DNA of 64,000 bases, taken from positions 310,001-374,000 of the forward strand of contig NZ_VHJK01000001.1 of assembly GCF_007004095.1 (NCBI RefSeq). The letters are read 5' to 3'. Made by a program: the position numbers and the translations under genes. The DNA comes from Erythrobacter insulae. Its GTDB lineage: Bacteria > Pseudomonadota > Alphaproteobacteria > Sphingomonadales > Sphingomonadaceae. Numbering within the stretch: the stretch's first letter is position 1; each line of letters begins with the position of its first letter. A model generated the notes under the pieces. That model made no database searches, was not told the DNA's origin, and saw only the letters and a program-made list of their open reading frames with translations. This document shows positions 1 through 8,389 of this stretch, piece after piece.

Positions 1-144
1 TCCCATGGTGCCGCGGGCGAAGCGCGCAGCCGCGAATTTAGCTGGGAAGCTATCAATCAGGCGGTAGCCGACACGTACATACGGCTGATCAAAGACCGGC
101 GCGCTTTGCAGGCAGAAGAGGCCATTGCAGCCGCCTCTGCCTAA
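1..144 (+). CDS. C-terminal end of a probable glycosyltransferase (partial)
   Basis: An open frame enters from the left edge and ends at TAA 142-144, giving the last 47 residues. The segment contains REFSWEAINQAVADTYIRLI followed by a charged, Ala-rich tail. The pattern of Arg, Phe-Ser-Trp and a helix ending in Tyr is typical of the extreme C-terminus of GT4-type (group 1) glycosyltransferases. This is a family resemblance over a short stretch only; the catalytic part lies outside the window. It converges on the membrane protein gene at 149-577 with only 4 bases between the two stop codons. Confidence 0.4.
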   Translation, partial: SHGAAGEARSREFSWEAINQAVADTYIRLIKDRRALQAEEAIAAASA

Positions 145-148
145 AACT

Positions 149-577
149 TTACTTCAGCACACCGGCACGTGTCATGCGCGACGCGTAAAACAGCATGAAC
201 AGGGTCGTTACCCAGATCATCACCGTCAATGCGGGGCTTCGCAGCGTCTCGGGAATATCTGACATCGCGTATTGATAGACGTTTGACCCCAGCAACCCGA
301 TCACCGCGATGATCACCGCATGAACTGCGAAACGCGACCGGAGCAGCAACAAAATGGAGGCTGCAATCGCGCCCCAAACGCCCAAAGCCCAAAATGCATT
401 GGCCCAAGCAGGATGGCTTTCGAAATATGCGATTTCTGATTGCGACATGCCAAGATCATGGAGTTTGCCAAGCTGGGTCATCGTGTAACTAAACCCGCCG
501 ACCGAATTCCATAACAGCGTCAAAATGCCTACCACCCACAGGTGCCAAGGTGTCTTTTCTCGTCCTATTTGTTCCAT
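149..577 (-). CDS. Small four-helix membrane protein (paralogue of the next gene)
   Basis: Reading from ATG at 577, chosen because AGGAGG lies about 6 bases upstream, gives a 142-residue integral membrane protein. About four hydrophobic segments are visible, at roughly residues 13-33, 55-75, 80-100 and 108-130. No catalytic motif is seen. It shares the pattern FWAL.VWG.IA..(I/M)LLLRS and a following A.IGL(L/I)G...YQ with the gene at 730-1176, so the two are tandem paralogues. I do not recognise a function. The pair lies on the same strand as, and downstream of, a PadR-family regulator, so regulation by it is an inference from position. A strong hairpin between the paralogues may separate their transcripts. 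Confidence 0.8.
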   Translation of the reverse strand: MEQIGREKTPWHLWVVGILTLLWNSVGGFSYTMTQLGKLHDLGMSQSEIAYFESHPAWANAFWALGVWGAIAASILLLLRSRFAVHAVIIAVIGLLGSNVYQYAMSDIPETLRSPALTVMIWVTTLFMLFYASRMTRAGVLK

Positions 578-679
578 ATCTATCCCTCCTCGCTCGGCGC
601 GACCCGGCATTCCCGTGAGACAGGATAATAGACCAGGCAAAATGCGGCAAACGGATTAAGGGTTTGGTCCCAGACACAG

Positions 680-703
680 AAAAGGCGGCCGCAGCCGCCT
701 TTT
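680..703 (-). terminator. Intrinsic terminator, probably bidirectional
   Basis: A perfect 10-bp stem (AAAAGGCGGC / GCCGCCTTTT) closes a CGCA tetraloop. It lies 27 bases past the stop of the membrane protein gene at 730-1176 and ends in TTTT on both strands. It would terminate transcription coming from the paralogue or from padR before the 149-577 gene. Confidence 0.8.
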
Positions 704-729
704 CCCAAGATTGTTGTTCGCGCCTTATT

Positions 730-1176
730 TCAGCCGAGCTGGCCGGCATTGTCGGCAATCGAGGCAAATAGGATCGAGGCGACGGCGATGATCCAGGTTG
801 CCATTGCAATCGGCATCGCTTCGAACGCGAATGGGTTGATAGAAAGGGACAATTGGTAGGCCGACGTTCCGATCAATCCGATAACTGCCACAACGAAGGC
901 CTGAATCGCCCAGCTGGATCTAAGCAGCAACATGGCGCTACCAGCAATACAGCCCCAAACAGTTAGCGCCCAAAATGCACTTGCCCAGATCGGGTAGGAC
1001 GCAAAGTGCGCCAATTCTGCCGACGCCGTGTGTGGATCACCCAGAATACCAAATTGGACCGCCAAAAACCGCGCAGCACCGTATAGCGCCCAGATCAACG
1101 TCAGTCCGCCGACAAACCTGATCTGAAGGGTGCCCGTCTGGCCGATCATTGGTTCGTTTTGCATTGCGAGTTCCAT
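730..1176 (-). CDS. Small four-helix membrane protein (tandem paralogue)
   Basis: This 148-residue protein has about four membrane segments and the motif FWALTVWGCIAGSAMLLLRS, closely matching FWALGVWGAIAASILLLLRS in the gene at 149-577. Two adjacent ATGs exist. The one at 1176 is preferred because GGAGGG then sits at normal spacing; the one at 1179 would be too close. Nothing in the sequence indicates a transported substrate or enzymatic activity. It is preceded on the same strand by the PadR-type regulator gene 151 bases upstream and followed by a strong terminator. Confidence 0.8.
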   Translation of the reverse strand: MELAMQNEPMIGQTGTLQIRFVGGLTLIWALYGAARFLAVQFGILGDPHTASAELAHFASYPIWASAFWALTVWGCIAGSAMLLLRSSWAIQAFVVAVIGLIGTSAYQLSLSINPFAFEAMPIAMATWIIAVASILFASIADNAGQLG

Positions 1177-1278
1177 CATGCCCTCCAAGGGGTTTTGTTT
1201 TGTTATTATGGAACCTCTGATAGCGGACAGATATGAACGCACCGCCAAATATTAGTGCTTCGAAATGGTTAATGCCTT

Positions 1279-1318
1279 AACCGGCCGCTGTTCACGCTTT
1301 TGCAGACAGCAGCCGGTT
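1279..1318 (-). other. Stem-loop between padR and the membrane protein gene
   Basis: AACCGGC and GCCGGTT arms, with inner CTGT/ACAG pairing, form a hairpin shortly after the padR stop codon. There is no following T-run, so it may be an attenuator, an mRNA-stabilising structure or a weak terminator. Confidence 0.35.
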
Positions 1319-1327
1319 CTGTGCGGC

Positions 1328-1972
1328 TCACATCCGCTCGATTCGCTTGGATACCTCGTCAATAATATCGACGATCTGGTCAATCGCGGTTTTATCGAGC
1401 TTGCCGCTCGCCGCGCGATTTTTAAGGACATTGGCAAGATTGCCCATCGCCCGAAACAGATCGGGTGATTTTTCCTTCACACGCTCTGCGCGGTCGCCGT
1501 GTTCTGTCAGGCGGCCCATCAATTGCTCCACCTCATCGGCGCGCTCTTCAAGTTCGGCCACACCGGTTTTCGTGGCTTTGAACGGCTTTTTACCGCCGGT
1601 GTCCTCGTCTTTTTCCTTGTTCTTGGGCTTGGCCTGTTTGATCTGGCCTTCTTCCTCAAGCATTTGCAGCGTCGGATAGACCGCCCCCGGGCTCGGCGCG
1701 TATCCGCCGCCCGTCATATCTTCAATTGCACGAATCAGCTCATAACCGTGGCGCGGTTCTTCGTTGATGAGCGCAAGCAGAGCGAGGCGCAGCTCGCCTT
1801 GACCAAACATCCGGCCGCGGCGTTTGCTCCGGCGCGGGCCGTCCTGCCAATTGCGGCTGCGCCGCTGACGTTGCTCGCCACTGTCCCACTCGCTCGCCGC
1901 CGAAGCCGCCATCATTGCGATCATCGGGCCGAGATTGTTCCAGCCGCCTTTGCCATATTTCTGCCAAGTCAT
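1328..1972 (-). CDS. PadR-family transcriptional regulator
   Basis: The 214-residue protein has a Gly/Arg-rich N-terminal extension of about 55 residues. A PadR-type winged-helix domain follows, with the hallmark segments LLALINEEPRHGYELI and YAPSPGAVYPTLQMLEEEG at roughly residues 65-110. The C-terminal half is a charged helical region of the kind used for dimerisation. GGAG lies 9 bases before the ATG. PadR proteins act as ligand- or stress-responsive repressors, often of their own gene and of adjacent membrane protein genes. Here two small membrane proteins lie downstream and rarA is divergent, so control of the downstream pair is inferred. The inducer cannot be read from the sequence. Confidence 0.9.
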   Translation of the reverse strand: MTWQKYGKGGWNNLGPMIAMMAASAASEWDSGEQRQRRSRNWQDGPRRSKRRGRMFGQGELRLALLALINEEPRHGYELIRAIEDMTGGGYAPSPGAVYPTLQMLEEEGQIKQAKPKNKEKDEDTGGKKPFKATKTGVAELEERADEVEQLMGRLTEHGDRAERVKEKSPDLFRAMGNLANVLKNRAASGKLDKTAIDQIVDIIDEVSKRIERM

Positions 1973-2005
1973 AACTTCTTACTCCAGACTACTTTTGATA
2001 GGTTC

Positions 2006-2017
2006 AAGATATATCTT
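2006..2017. promoter_or_regulatory. Palindromic candidate operator in the padR-rarA divergent region
   Basis: AAGATATATCTT is a perfect 12-bp palindrome located 34 bases upstream of the padR start codon and 62 bases before rarA. PadR dimers bind short AT-rich dyads close to their own promoters, so this is a reasonable autoregulatory site. No experimental motif was available for comparison. Confidence 0.4.
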
Positions 2018-2078
2018 AGGAATGTCGTTGCAAGAGGTGGATGGCTTTTTCCGACGAGCGCCTTATTCCGGACGACGA

Positions 2079-3392
2079 ATGGCTGATCTGTTTGGAGATG
2101 ACCCCGCGCCCGTCAAAGGCGATGCGCCCGCCAAGGACGCACCGCTGGCCGACCGTCTGCGCCCGCGTGCCCTCGCGGATGTCATCGGGCAGGATCACCT
2201 GACCGGAGAAGCAGGCGCAATTGGCCGAATGGTCGGCGCCGGCAAGCTATCCAGCATGATCCTTTGGGGCCCGCCCGGCACAGGCAAAACCAGCATAGCG
2301 AGGTTACTCGCGGATGAAGTGGGCATGCGCTTTACTTCGATCAGTGCGGTATTTTCGGGTGTCGCCGACCTGAAGAAAGCCTTTGCCGAAGCGGAAAAAA
2401 TGGCGGGCGCAGGCCAGCGTACGTTGCTGTTTGTTGATGAGATACACCGGTTCAACCGTGCGCAGCAGGATGGATTTCTGCCCTTTGTTGAACGCGGCAC
2501 CGTCACGCTTGTGGGCGCGACGACAGAGAATCCGAGCTTCGCACTCAACGCCGCGTTGCTAAGCCGTGCTCAGGTGTTGATCCTTGAACGGCTCGACCAT
2601 GCCGCTTTGGAGGCTTTGCTGGTCCGCGCAGAAGAATTGGAAGGCCCCCTTCCCCTGAACGAGGATGCCCGCGCCGCTTTGATTTCCAGCGCAGATGGCG
2701 ACGGGCGGTTCCTGCTGGGTCAGGCGGAGACGCTGTACAATGCGGCGCTGCCCGAGCCTTTGGACCCGGCCGCTCTTGGGGCGTTCCTCCAACGCCGAGT
2801 TGCTGTGTATGACAAGGACCGCGACGGGCATTACAATTTGATCAGCGCGCTGCACAAATCCTTGCGCGGGTCAGATCCGCAGGCCGCGCTGTATTACATG
2901 GCTCGAATGCTGACTGCGGGCGAGGAACCACTTTATGTGCTGCGCCGATTGGTGCGTTTCGCCAGCGAGGACATCGGACTTGCTGATCCGAATGCTCTTA
3001 CACAGTGCCTTGCGGCAAAGCAGGCTTACGAATTTCTCGGCTCACCCGAAGGCGAAGTCGCCATCGCGCAGGCGTGCCTGTACCTTGCGACTGCGCCCAA
3101 ATCGAATGCGGCCTATAATGCGCAAAAGGCCTCTTTTCGAACCGCGAAGGAAACCGGCAGCCTGATGCCGCCCGCCAATATCCTCAATGCGCCCACTAAA
3201 CTGATGAAGGATATCGGATATGGAGAGGGATATTCCTACGATCACAACACCGAAGAGGGCTTTTCAGGCGACAATTACTGGCCCGATGGCATGGACCCGC
3301 AGGTATTCTATGAGCCGGTCGAGCGCGGGTTTGAACGCAAAGTGAAAGAGCGCATCGAATATTGGAACCGTCTGCGTGAGGGGCGATCATAA
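2079..3392 (+). CDS. rarA: Replication-associated recombination AAA+ ATPase RarA (MgsA)
   Basis: This 437-residue protein is a clamp-loader-like AAA+ ATPase. Walker A GPPGTGKT is at residues 64-71, Walker B LLFVDEIHRF begins near 116, and sensor 1 is GATTENPSF. The C-terminal half has the RarA tetramerisation region, including SALHKSLRGSDPQAALYYMARM and RYASEDIGLADP-like residues (RFASEDIGLADP). RarA acts at stalled replication forks together with the SSB and RecA systems. The start MADLFGDDP is the conserved beginning. An upstream in-frame ATG at 2022 would add 19 unconserved-looking residues and has poor ribosome-binding spacing. The next gene starts inside the stop codon (TAATG), which implies translational coupling. 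Confidence 0.95.
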   Translation: MADLFGDDPAPVKGDAPAKDAPLADRLRPRALADVIGQDHLTGEAGAIGRMVGAGKLSSMILWGPPGTGKTSIARLLADEVGMRFTSISAVFSGVADLKKAFAEAEKMAGAGQRTLLFVDEIHRFNRAQQDGFLPFVERGTVTLVGATTENPSFALNAALLSRAQVLILERLDHAALEALLVRAEELEGPLPLNEDARAALISSADGDGRFLLGQAETLYNAALPEPLDPAALGAFLQRRVAVYDKDRDGHYNLISALHKSLRGSDPQAALYYMARMLTAGEEPLYVLRRLVRFASEDIGLADPNALTQCLAAKQAYEFLGSPEGEVAIAQACLYLATAPKSNAAYNAQKASFRTAKETGSLMPPANILNAPTKLMKDIGYGEGYSYDHNTEEGFSGDNYWPDGMDPQVFYEPVERGFERKVKERIEYWNRLREGRS

Positions 3393-4291
3393 TGCGCGAA
3401 TTTGATCATTTTGTCGCCATCGATTGGTCCGGCGCCAAAGGGGAACGGCACAAGGGTATCGCAATCGCCATCGCCGATGGCAAAGGCGGGCCGCCGGTGC
3501 TGGTAGATCCGCCCGCGCGCGGCTTTTCTCGGCCCGAGGTCATGGAGATCTTGCGCAGTGATCTTCCTGCAAATTCGCTGGTGGGCATCGATCTTGGCAT
3601 CAGCCTGCCGTTCAACGACGCAGGTGCTTTCTTCCCCGGATGGCAAGCCAGCCCGAAAAGCGCAAAGCGGCTTTGGGCAATGATCGACGAGATTTGCGCC
3701 AATGAACCGCATCTTGGCGCAAATACCTTCGTCACCCACCCTGTCGCCTCGCGCTATTTCCGGCATGGCAAAGACCATACGGGGGATCAGTTCCTGCTGC
3801 CCGGCGCTGTATCGCGTGAGGGCCGCTTTCGTGAAGCGGAGACCGCTCAGCGCGCGCAAAAATGCCGTCCGGTCAGCAATTTCAATCTCGTGGGGGCGGC
3901 GCAGGTCGGAAAATCATCGCTCACCGGTATGCGAATGCTGCATCAATTGCGCGGCGATCTACCCGTCTGGCCGATGGACCCGGTGCCCGAAAAACGGATC
4001 ACCTCGGGCGGATCTATGTTGGTCGAAATTTACACCGGCCTTGCATCCAAAGAGACCGCTGACCTGGGCGGACGCACCAAATTGCTGACCTATGCCGATC
4101 TCAACGCGGCTTTATCCGTGCTGGAGTGCCCTCCGGTAGATAGCGAAGGCGAAATCGATGACCATTCATCAGACGCTCTGCTAACCGCCGCCTGGCTGCG
4201 CAAGGTCGCGCCCGAGCAAGAGCGATGGGAGCCGAAATGCCTGACAGCGGAGATTGCCTACACCGAAGGCTGGACCTTCGGAGCGCTGTAA
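3392..4291 (+). CDS. RNase H-fold-like protein (DUF429-like), rarA partner
   Basis: The 299-residue protein begins FVAIDWSGAKGERHKGIAIA. This looks like the first strand-turn-strand of an RNase H/RuvC fold carrying a catalytic-type Asp near residue 10. Further acidic positions occur in VGIDLGISLPF near residue 65 and in the late DDHSSDALLTAAWL near residue 253. These match the layout of DUF429-like predicted nucleases. The gene overlaps the rarA stop codon by one base, so the two are almost certainly co-expressed. A role in DNA or RNA processing at forks is inferred from the fold and the neighbour. No nuclease activity is proven, and the family assignment needs a profile search. Confidence 0.75.
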   Translation: MREFDHFVAIDWSGAKGERHKGIAIAIADGKGGPPVLVDPPARGFSRPEVMEILRSDLPANSLVGIDLGISLPFNDAGAFFPGWQASPKSAKRLWAMIDEICANEPHLGANTFVTHPVASRYFRHGKDHTGDQFLLPGAVSREGRFREAETAQRAQKCRPVSNFNLVGAAQVGKSSLTGMRMLHQLRGDLPVWPMDPVPEKRITSGGSMLVEIYTGLASKETADLGGRTKLLTYADLNAALSVLECPPVDSEGEIDDHSSDALLTAAWLRKVAPEQERWEPKCLTAEIAYTEGWTFGAL

Positions 4292-4306
4292 GACTATCTG
4301 ATTGAT

Positions 4307-5083
4307 ATGAGCGATTTCTCCATCAGTTTCGGCTTTGATAATCAGCCGTCGGCTCCGGCAACTTCTTCAGCTGGACAGGACGAGGCGCAAATTGAATTTT
4401 TGTGCAATCCCGCACTCGCAGGGACCATACCTGAGCCACAGCGCGCGGTCCGGTTTGCGCCCGACTGGTTCCGCAATCTCAAACCGGATATGGGCATCCC
4501 CGACGCCAACGGCCTGCCCGGATTAACGGCAAAAGCCTGCCTTCCGATGACCGATGCGTTCGCTTTGGGTTTTGTGATCCCCATGCCCTACGATGTGCAT
4601 CTGCGCGTGCCAGAAGACGGCGTAAACATTGCAATGGGTTGGGCGGAGAACTGCGCTTTTGCGCCGCTGGAACAGCACATGCCAGAACAGCTGGGCGCGC
4701 CAGAGCCGCCGTTCCAGCAGGTGATGCCACTGAAATTCATCAATCCGTGGCGAATCAAGGTGCCCGATGGGTATTCCGTGCTGTTCCAACCGGTGATGAA
4801 CCGGCCCGAATTGCCGTTTTATTGCTTTTCCGGGCTGGTCGATTGCGACCGCTTTGACACGACAGTCAATCTTCCTTTCATCTGGACCGGCGGACCGGGC
4901 GAATTCATGATCCCTGCCGGATCGCCCATTGCACAGATCATCCCGATCCGGCGCGACGCCTTGATCAAAGGCCATACAGCGCGCGTTTCGACCGAAGCCG
5001 AGCTCGCACAGCAAGACCGCGCAGCGACGCGCAAATACACTGAAGAATCGACCTATCGCAAAGACTGGCGGGTAAAGAAGTGA
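4307..5083 (+). CDS. DUF6065-like protein of unknown function
   Basis: This 258-residue protein appears soluble, with no signal peptide or membrane segment. It is rich in aromatic and proline residues, with recognisable blocks such as PDWFRNLKP, KFINPWRIKVPDGYSVLFQP and VNLPFIWTGGPGEFMIPAGSP. The pattern resembles the DUF6065 family, whose function is unknown to me. It begins 15 bases after the RNase H-like gene on the same strand, so it is probably the third gene of the rarA transcript. A weak terminator overlaps its stop codon, consistent with the end of that unit. Confidence 0.75.
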   Translation: MSDFSISFGFDNQPSAPATSSAGQDEAQIEFLCNPALAGTIPEPQRAVRFAPDWFRNLKPDMGIPDANGLPGLTAKACLPMTDAFALGFVIPMPYDVHLRVPEDGVNIAMGWAENCAFAPLEQHMPEQLGAPEPPFQQVMPLKFINPWRIKVPDGYSVLFQPVMNRPELPFYCFSGLVDCDRFDTTVNLPFIWTGGPGEFMIPAGSPIAQIIPIRRDALIKGHTARVSTEAELAQQDRAATRKYTEESTYRKDWRVKK

Positions 5084-5099
5084 CCACTTCGGTCATTTT
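5076..5099 (+). terminator. Weak intrinsic terminator after the rarA unit
   Basis: TGACC-ACTTC-GGTCA followed by TTTT forms a short hairpin that overlaps the stop codon of the 4307-5083 gene. Flanking A-U and G-U pairs extend the stem. It is short, so the call is tentative. Confidence 0.4.
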
Positions 5100-5161
5100 G
5101 CACGAAACTGGGCTGGACATTGGACGCATTTTGGCGATAAGCGCGCCTTCGAAATGAGAGT

Positions 5162-5237
5162 GCCGGCTTAGCTCAGTTGGTAGAGCAGTTGATTTGTAAT
5201 CATCAGGCCGCGGGTTCGACTCCTGCAGCCGGCACCA
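5162..5237 (+). tRNA. tRNA-Thr (anticodon UGU)
   Basis: The 76-base sequence folds into a full cloverleaf. The acceptor arm is GCCGGCU/AGCCGGC. The D-arm contains AGCTCAGTTGGTAGAGC. The anticodon loop UUUGUAA gives anticodon UGU for threonine ACA codons. The T-arm is GCGGG-UUCGACU-CCUGC, and the 3' CCA is encoded. One U-U mismatch occurs in the anticodon stem. It stands alone, and no integrase or duplicated tRNA end is seen nearby. Confidence 0.95.
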
Positions 5238-5338
5238 CTTTTCCATCTCCGCCCATACCCGCGATTGTCAGCCTGTTTGGTGATTATACGCTGCTGCGCT
5301 AATCGCGGTGCAGATCACTATTGGGTTGGGAGCGAATG

Positions 5339-6625
5339 ATGGGCATAGAATTAAGCAGAGCTTTGACGCTGCCTTGCGGGGCAGTGCTGCTAAACCGGAT
5401 TGCCAAAGGCGCAATGACCGAAGGGCTGGCAACGCCTGACGGTCGCCCCACGCCAGAGCTGGAACGCCTCTATGGCATTTGGTCCGATGGCGGTGCCGGC
5501 ATGTTGCTCACCGGAAACATCATCATTGATAAAAACCATCTGGAGCGGCCCGGTAATGTCGTCATCGACAGTGCACCTGACGCCGATATGGCCGCGCGGC
5601 TGGCGGGCTGGGCCAAAGCCGGAACGCGTGCAGGCAATCATCTTTGGGCGCAGATCAGCCATGGCGGGCGGCAAACCTCGAAACTGGTCAATCCGCATCC
5701 CAAATCCGCATCCGATGTCGCATTGGCTTTGCCCGGCGGACAATTTGGCAAGCCGACACCTCTCACCGCGGAAGAAATCGCCGATCTGGTGGAACGCTGG
5801 GCCGTTGCAGCCAAGGCCTGTCAGGATGCAGGGTTTACCGGCGTTCAAATTCACGGTGCGCACGGCTATCTCATATCGCAGTTCCTGAGCCCGCGCGTGA
5901 ATCTGCGGACCGATGAATATGGCGGGTCACTGGAGAACCGCGCACGTTTTCTTCTGGAAGTGGTTAAGGCCGTTCGCGCAGCCGTCGGCCCCGCCTTTCC
6001 CATTTCGGTTAAGCTCAACAGCGCCGATTTCCAGAAAGGCGGCTTTGTTTTCGAAGACAGTATTTCTGTGGTCAAATGGCTGGAGGCGGCATCGATTGAT
6101 TTGATCGAAATTTCCGGCGGCACCTATGAACAGCCCAAATTGATGGGTGTCGAGGGGATGGAAGCGGAAGAGGTGCAGAATGTTGCCCCCTCCACCGCCG
6201 CGCGCGAAGCCTATTTTGTCGACTTTGCCAAAGCGATGCAGGCCGAAGTGGATGTGCCCTTAATGGTGACAGGCGGCTTTCGCAGCCGCGCAGCCATGGA
6301 GCAGGCGCTGGAAATGGGAGCCGCCGATGTCATCGGGCTTGGCCGGCCGATGTGTTTGATGACGGATGCTCCGAAGCAATTGATCGGCGGCCTCGAAATG
6401 CTGCCGCGTTACGAAGACAAACTGGACCTGATCCCCGATTGGCTAGGGTTTCTCAAACGGTTCCAAACGATCAAGGCGGTGAACGGGTTTGCCGGTATCT
6501 ACTGGTTTTATGAGCAGCTGTGGATGCTCGGCCACGAAGGACGAGTTGACGAAAGCTATCCCGTTTTCAAAGCGTTCCGCCAAGTCGAGGCCCGCAATAA
6601 AGCGATAATGGCAGCGCGCAGCTAA
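5339..6625 (+). CDS. NADH:flavin oxidoreductase of the Old Yellow Enzyme family
   Basis: The 428-residue protein is an FMN-dependent TIM-barrel enzyme. Visible signatures are NRIAKGAMTEGLA near the N-terminus, the HGAHGYLISQFLSP segment, DEYGGSLENRARFLLE and the late phosphate-binding GAADVIGLGRP. These enzymes reduce activated C=C bonds of enones and related compounds; the natural substrate cannot be deduced. It lacks the extra C-terminal FAD/4Fe-4S domains of the 2,4-dienoyl-CoA reductase type. Two ATGs are adjacent at 5336 and 5339; the second has better spacing to GGGAG. It ends overlapping the stop of the convergent barrel gene by 4 bases. Confidence 0.92.
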   Translation: MGIELSRALTLPCGAVLLNRIAKGAMTEGLATPDGRPTPELERLYGIWSDGGAGMLLTGNIIIDKNHLERPGNVVIDSAPDADMAARLAGWAKAGTRAGNHLWAQISHGGRQTSKLVNPHPKSASDVALALPGGQFGKPTPLTAEEIADLVERWAVAAKACQDAGFTGVQIHGAHGYLISQFLSPRVNLRTDEYGGSLENRARFLLEVVKAVRAAVGPAFPISVKLNSADFQKGGFVFEDSISVVKWLEAASIDLIEISGGTYEQPKLMGVEGMEAEEVQNVAPSTAAREAYFVDFAKAMQAEVDVPLMVTGGFRSRAAMEQALEMGAADVIGLGRPMCLMTDAPKQLIGGLEMLPRYEDKLDLIPDWLGFLKRFQTIKAVNGFAGIYWFYEQLWMLGHEGRVDESYPVFKAFRQVEARNKAIMAARS

Positions 6626-7662
6626 AACCCGATACGCACCGTCAGGCGGGCGGCGTGGGCTTTATAGTTTTCGTTGAAATCACCCTGATATCCGGCTGCG
6701 ATTGCGACAGTCTCAGAAAGCTGAGCGGTTAATCCCGCAGCGAATTCAAACCGGTCTTGTCCCCGCAATGGAAATTCGATCAGACGCGGTGAAACCTGCG
6801 AAGACGACACACGGAAACTGCGAACGGTATTCACGGTATCGTGAATGATCGTGCCTTTGACAAAACCGGTAACGTCATCAGATATTTCGGCTCCGAATTC
6901 TATGCCGCCGCGCAATTCGACAAATTCCGCATCGCCTCGTTCGACGGTCAGGCCAAGCCCGCCTGTTTCGGTAGTGTCATCGAAATTGATGTTCGCGACA
7001 TTCAAACCGATGGTGGGCACAATCCAGATATTCTCATCTTCGAGCAGATCATATCCGATTGCTGCGCGGCCCATGATCCCGTCAAAGTCGAAAGCAGAGG
7101 CAATCGGGCCTGAAAACCCGGCTCTTTCTGTTTCAACATTCCCGGTCAGATATGCGACCTCGGCGTTAAAGAAGCCGCGATCAAACAGCTCGATTGCCGT
7201 ATAAACGCCGAGCTTGATACTTTCGATTTCGGCATCACCAACGCTGGCTCTGCGGGATGTGTCATCGACGCTGATATCGGCATAGCTGCCGATCAGACCT
7301 AACCGGACATCGTCACTCAATTTAAAATCACCGCCGGCTGTGATGATAGTCTGGCTGCTGTCATAGCCCGCAGCCGACGCATCGAACGGTTCCTGCTCTG
7401 CTCCGCGGACCATGATCTCGCCCCAAATCGACGAACGATCATTGGCAATATGCCGATCCATCGCTTCGCTCGCGGCGCTGGCGCTTTCGAAAATCTCTCG
7501 CCCCGCCCCTTCGCTGGTCGATGGCAGAGCGTTCAAAAGAGTGGATGGATCAGAAGGTGCTGGCGCCGATTGGGCTGCCGCAGGAACAGTCAATCCGGCT
7601 CCTGTGAGCACAGCAGCCGCCGTAAATAGAACGCGAAAATGATCAAATCGGAATACGGTCAA
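6622..7662 (-). CDS. Outer-membrane beta-barrel (autotransporter-type) protein
   Basis: From a TTG codon at 7662, preceded by AGGAG at 7 bases, the gene encodes 346 residues. A signal peptide ends at VPAAAQS. About 50 residues of linker follow, then a domain of alternating amphipathic strands typical of an autotransporter beta-domain. The last residue is Phe (RLTVRIGF), the usual Bam recognition end of outer-membrane proteins. No long passenger is present, so it is a compact barrel rather than a classical autotransporter. An in-frame TTG further upstream at 7689 lacks a good ribosome-binding site. Its function is unknown; porin-like or adhesin roles are possible. Confidence 0.85.
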   Translation of the reverse strand: MTVFRFDHFRVLFTAAAVLTGAGLTVPAAAQSAPAPSDPSTLLNALPSTSEGAGREIFESASAASEAMDRHIANDRSSIWGEIMVRGAEQEPFDASAAGYDSSQTIITAGGDFKLSDDVRLGLIGSYADISVDDTSRRASVGDAEIESIKLGVYTAIELFDRGFFNAEVAYLTGNVETERAGFSGPIASAFDFDGIMGRAAIGYDLLEDENIWIVPTIGLNVANINFDDTTETGGLGLTVERGDAEFVELRGGIEFGAEISDDVTGFVKGTIIHDTVNTVRSFRVSSSQVSPRLIEFPLRGQDRFEFAAGLTAQLSETVAIAAGYQGDFNENYKAHAARLTVRIGF

Positions 7663-7783
7663 CGAAACTCTCCTGGCATTGTACGGCAAGCAAACCTTGT
7701 CAGCCGCAAAACAGACGGGGCTGTCATAGCCGATTATGGTTAAAAGAGACCTTCAATGACACATTATTACAAATACGCGAGCT

Positions 7784-8254
7784 TTAACCGCGTCCGCGAT
7801 ATCCACTAACGCCTTGATCTGGAACCCATAATTCAGCAGGCGGCGTACCTGTCTGCCAAAAAACATCAATCGGGATTCCGCCGCGCGGATACCAATATCC
7901 GCCGATGCGCAGCCATCGCGGCTTCATTTCCTCCGCCAGTCGTTGACCAATGCCGACCGTGACATCTTCGTGAAAACCGTTGTGGTTGCGGAAACTGCCG
8001 AGAAACAGCTTTAGGCTTTTCGACTCGACGATGGTTTCGCCCGGCGCGTAGTCGATCACCAAATGGGCGAAATCGGGCTGATCGGTAACCGGACAAAGCG
8101 AGGTGAATTCAGGCGCCGCAAATCGCACGAGGAATAACGCGCCGCTTCGCGGGTTTGGCACGTAATCGAGCTTTGCCTCCTCGGGAGACGTTGGCAGAGG
8201 CGTATCTTTGCCGAGATACGCGGGATTGAGCGAGTTTTCAGGTGTGCTTTCCAT
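7784..8254 (-). CDS. queF: NADPH-dependent 7-cyano-7-deazaguanine reductase QueF
   Basis: The 156-residue protein is a short-form (unimodular) QueF. It has the catalytic [12 protein letters not shown] segment, with Cys at about residue 54 and Asp at about 61. The QueF motif [20 protein letters not shown] is also present. It reduces preQ0 to preQ1 in the synthesis of the tRNA nucleoside queuosine. The start at [11 protein letters not shown] gives the family's usual length. The frame stays open upstream, and an ATG at 8293 would add 13 residues. No other queuosine genes are adjacent. Confidence 0.95.
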   Translation of the reverse strand: MESTPENSLNPAYLGKDTPLPTSPEEAKLDYVPNPRSGALFLVRFAAPEFTSLCPVTDQPDFAHLVIDYAPGETIVESKSLKLFLGSFRNHNGFHEDVTVGIGQRLAEEMKPRWLRIGGYWYPRGGIPIDVFWQTGTPPAELWVPDQGVSGYRGRG

Positions 8255-8389
8255 GCCGCGCTGTTGCCGTGAAAGTGGATCATACGCAAGCATGGAACTG
8301 GACTGCGACGCTGCAATATCTATGGCTATAGGCGGCCACCCCCCCCGATGGCCGACTGTATTTAGAAATGATTGCCTGACCCCCGCACC

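Noticed and set aside
1499..2086. 195-codon open frame on the plus strand
   Set aside because: It is antisense to padR and runs into the rarA start; no supporting ribosome-binding site or domain.
5162..5237. tRNA-Thr as an integration site
   Set aside because: No integrase gene, direct repeat of the tRNA end or foreign-looking DNA follows it.
5162..5237. tRNA-Thr as a pseudogene because of a U-U mismatch in the anticodon stem
   Set aside because: All other arms pair and the loop and CCA are intact; one mismatch is tolerated in functional tRNAs.
8339..8346. Run of eight C bases upstream of queF
   Set aside because: It could suggest phase variation, but it lies outside the likely coding region of queF, an unlikely phase-variable gene.
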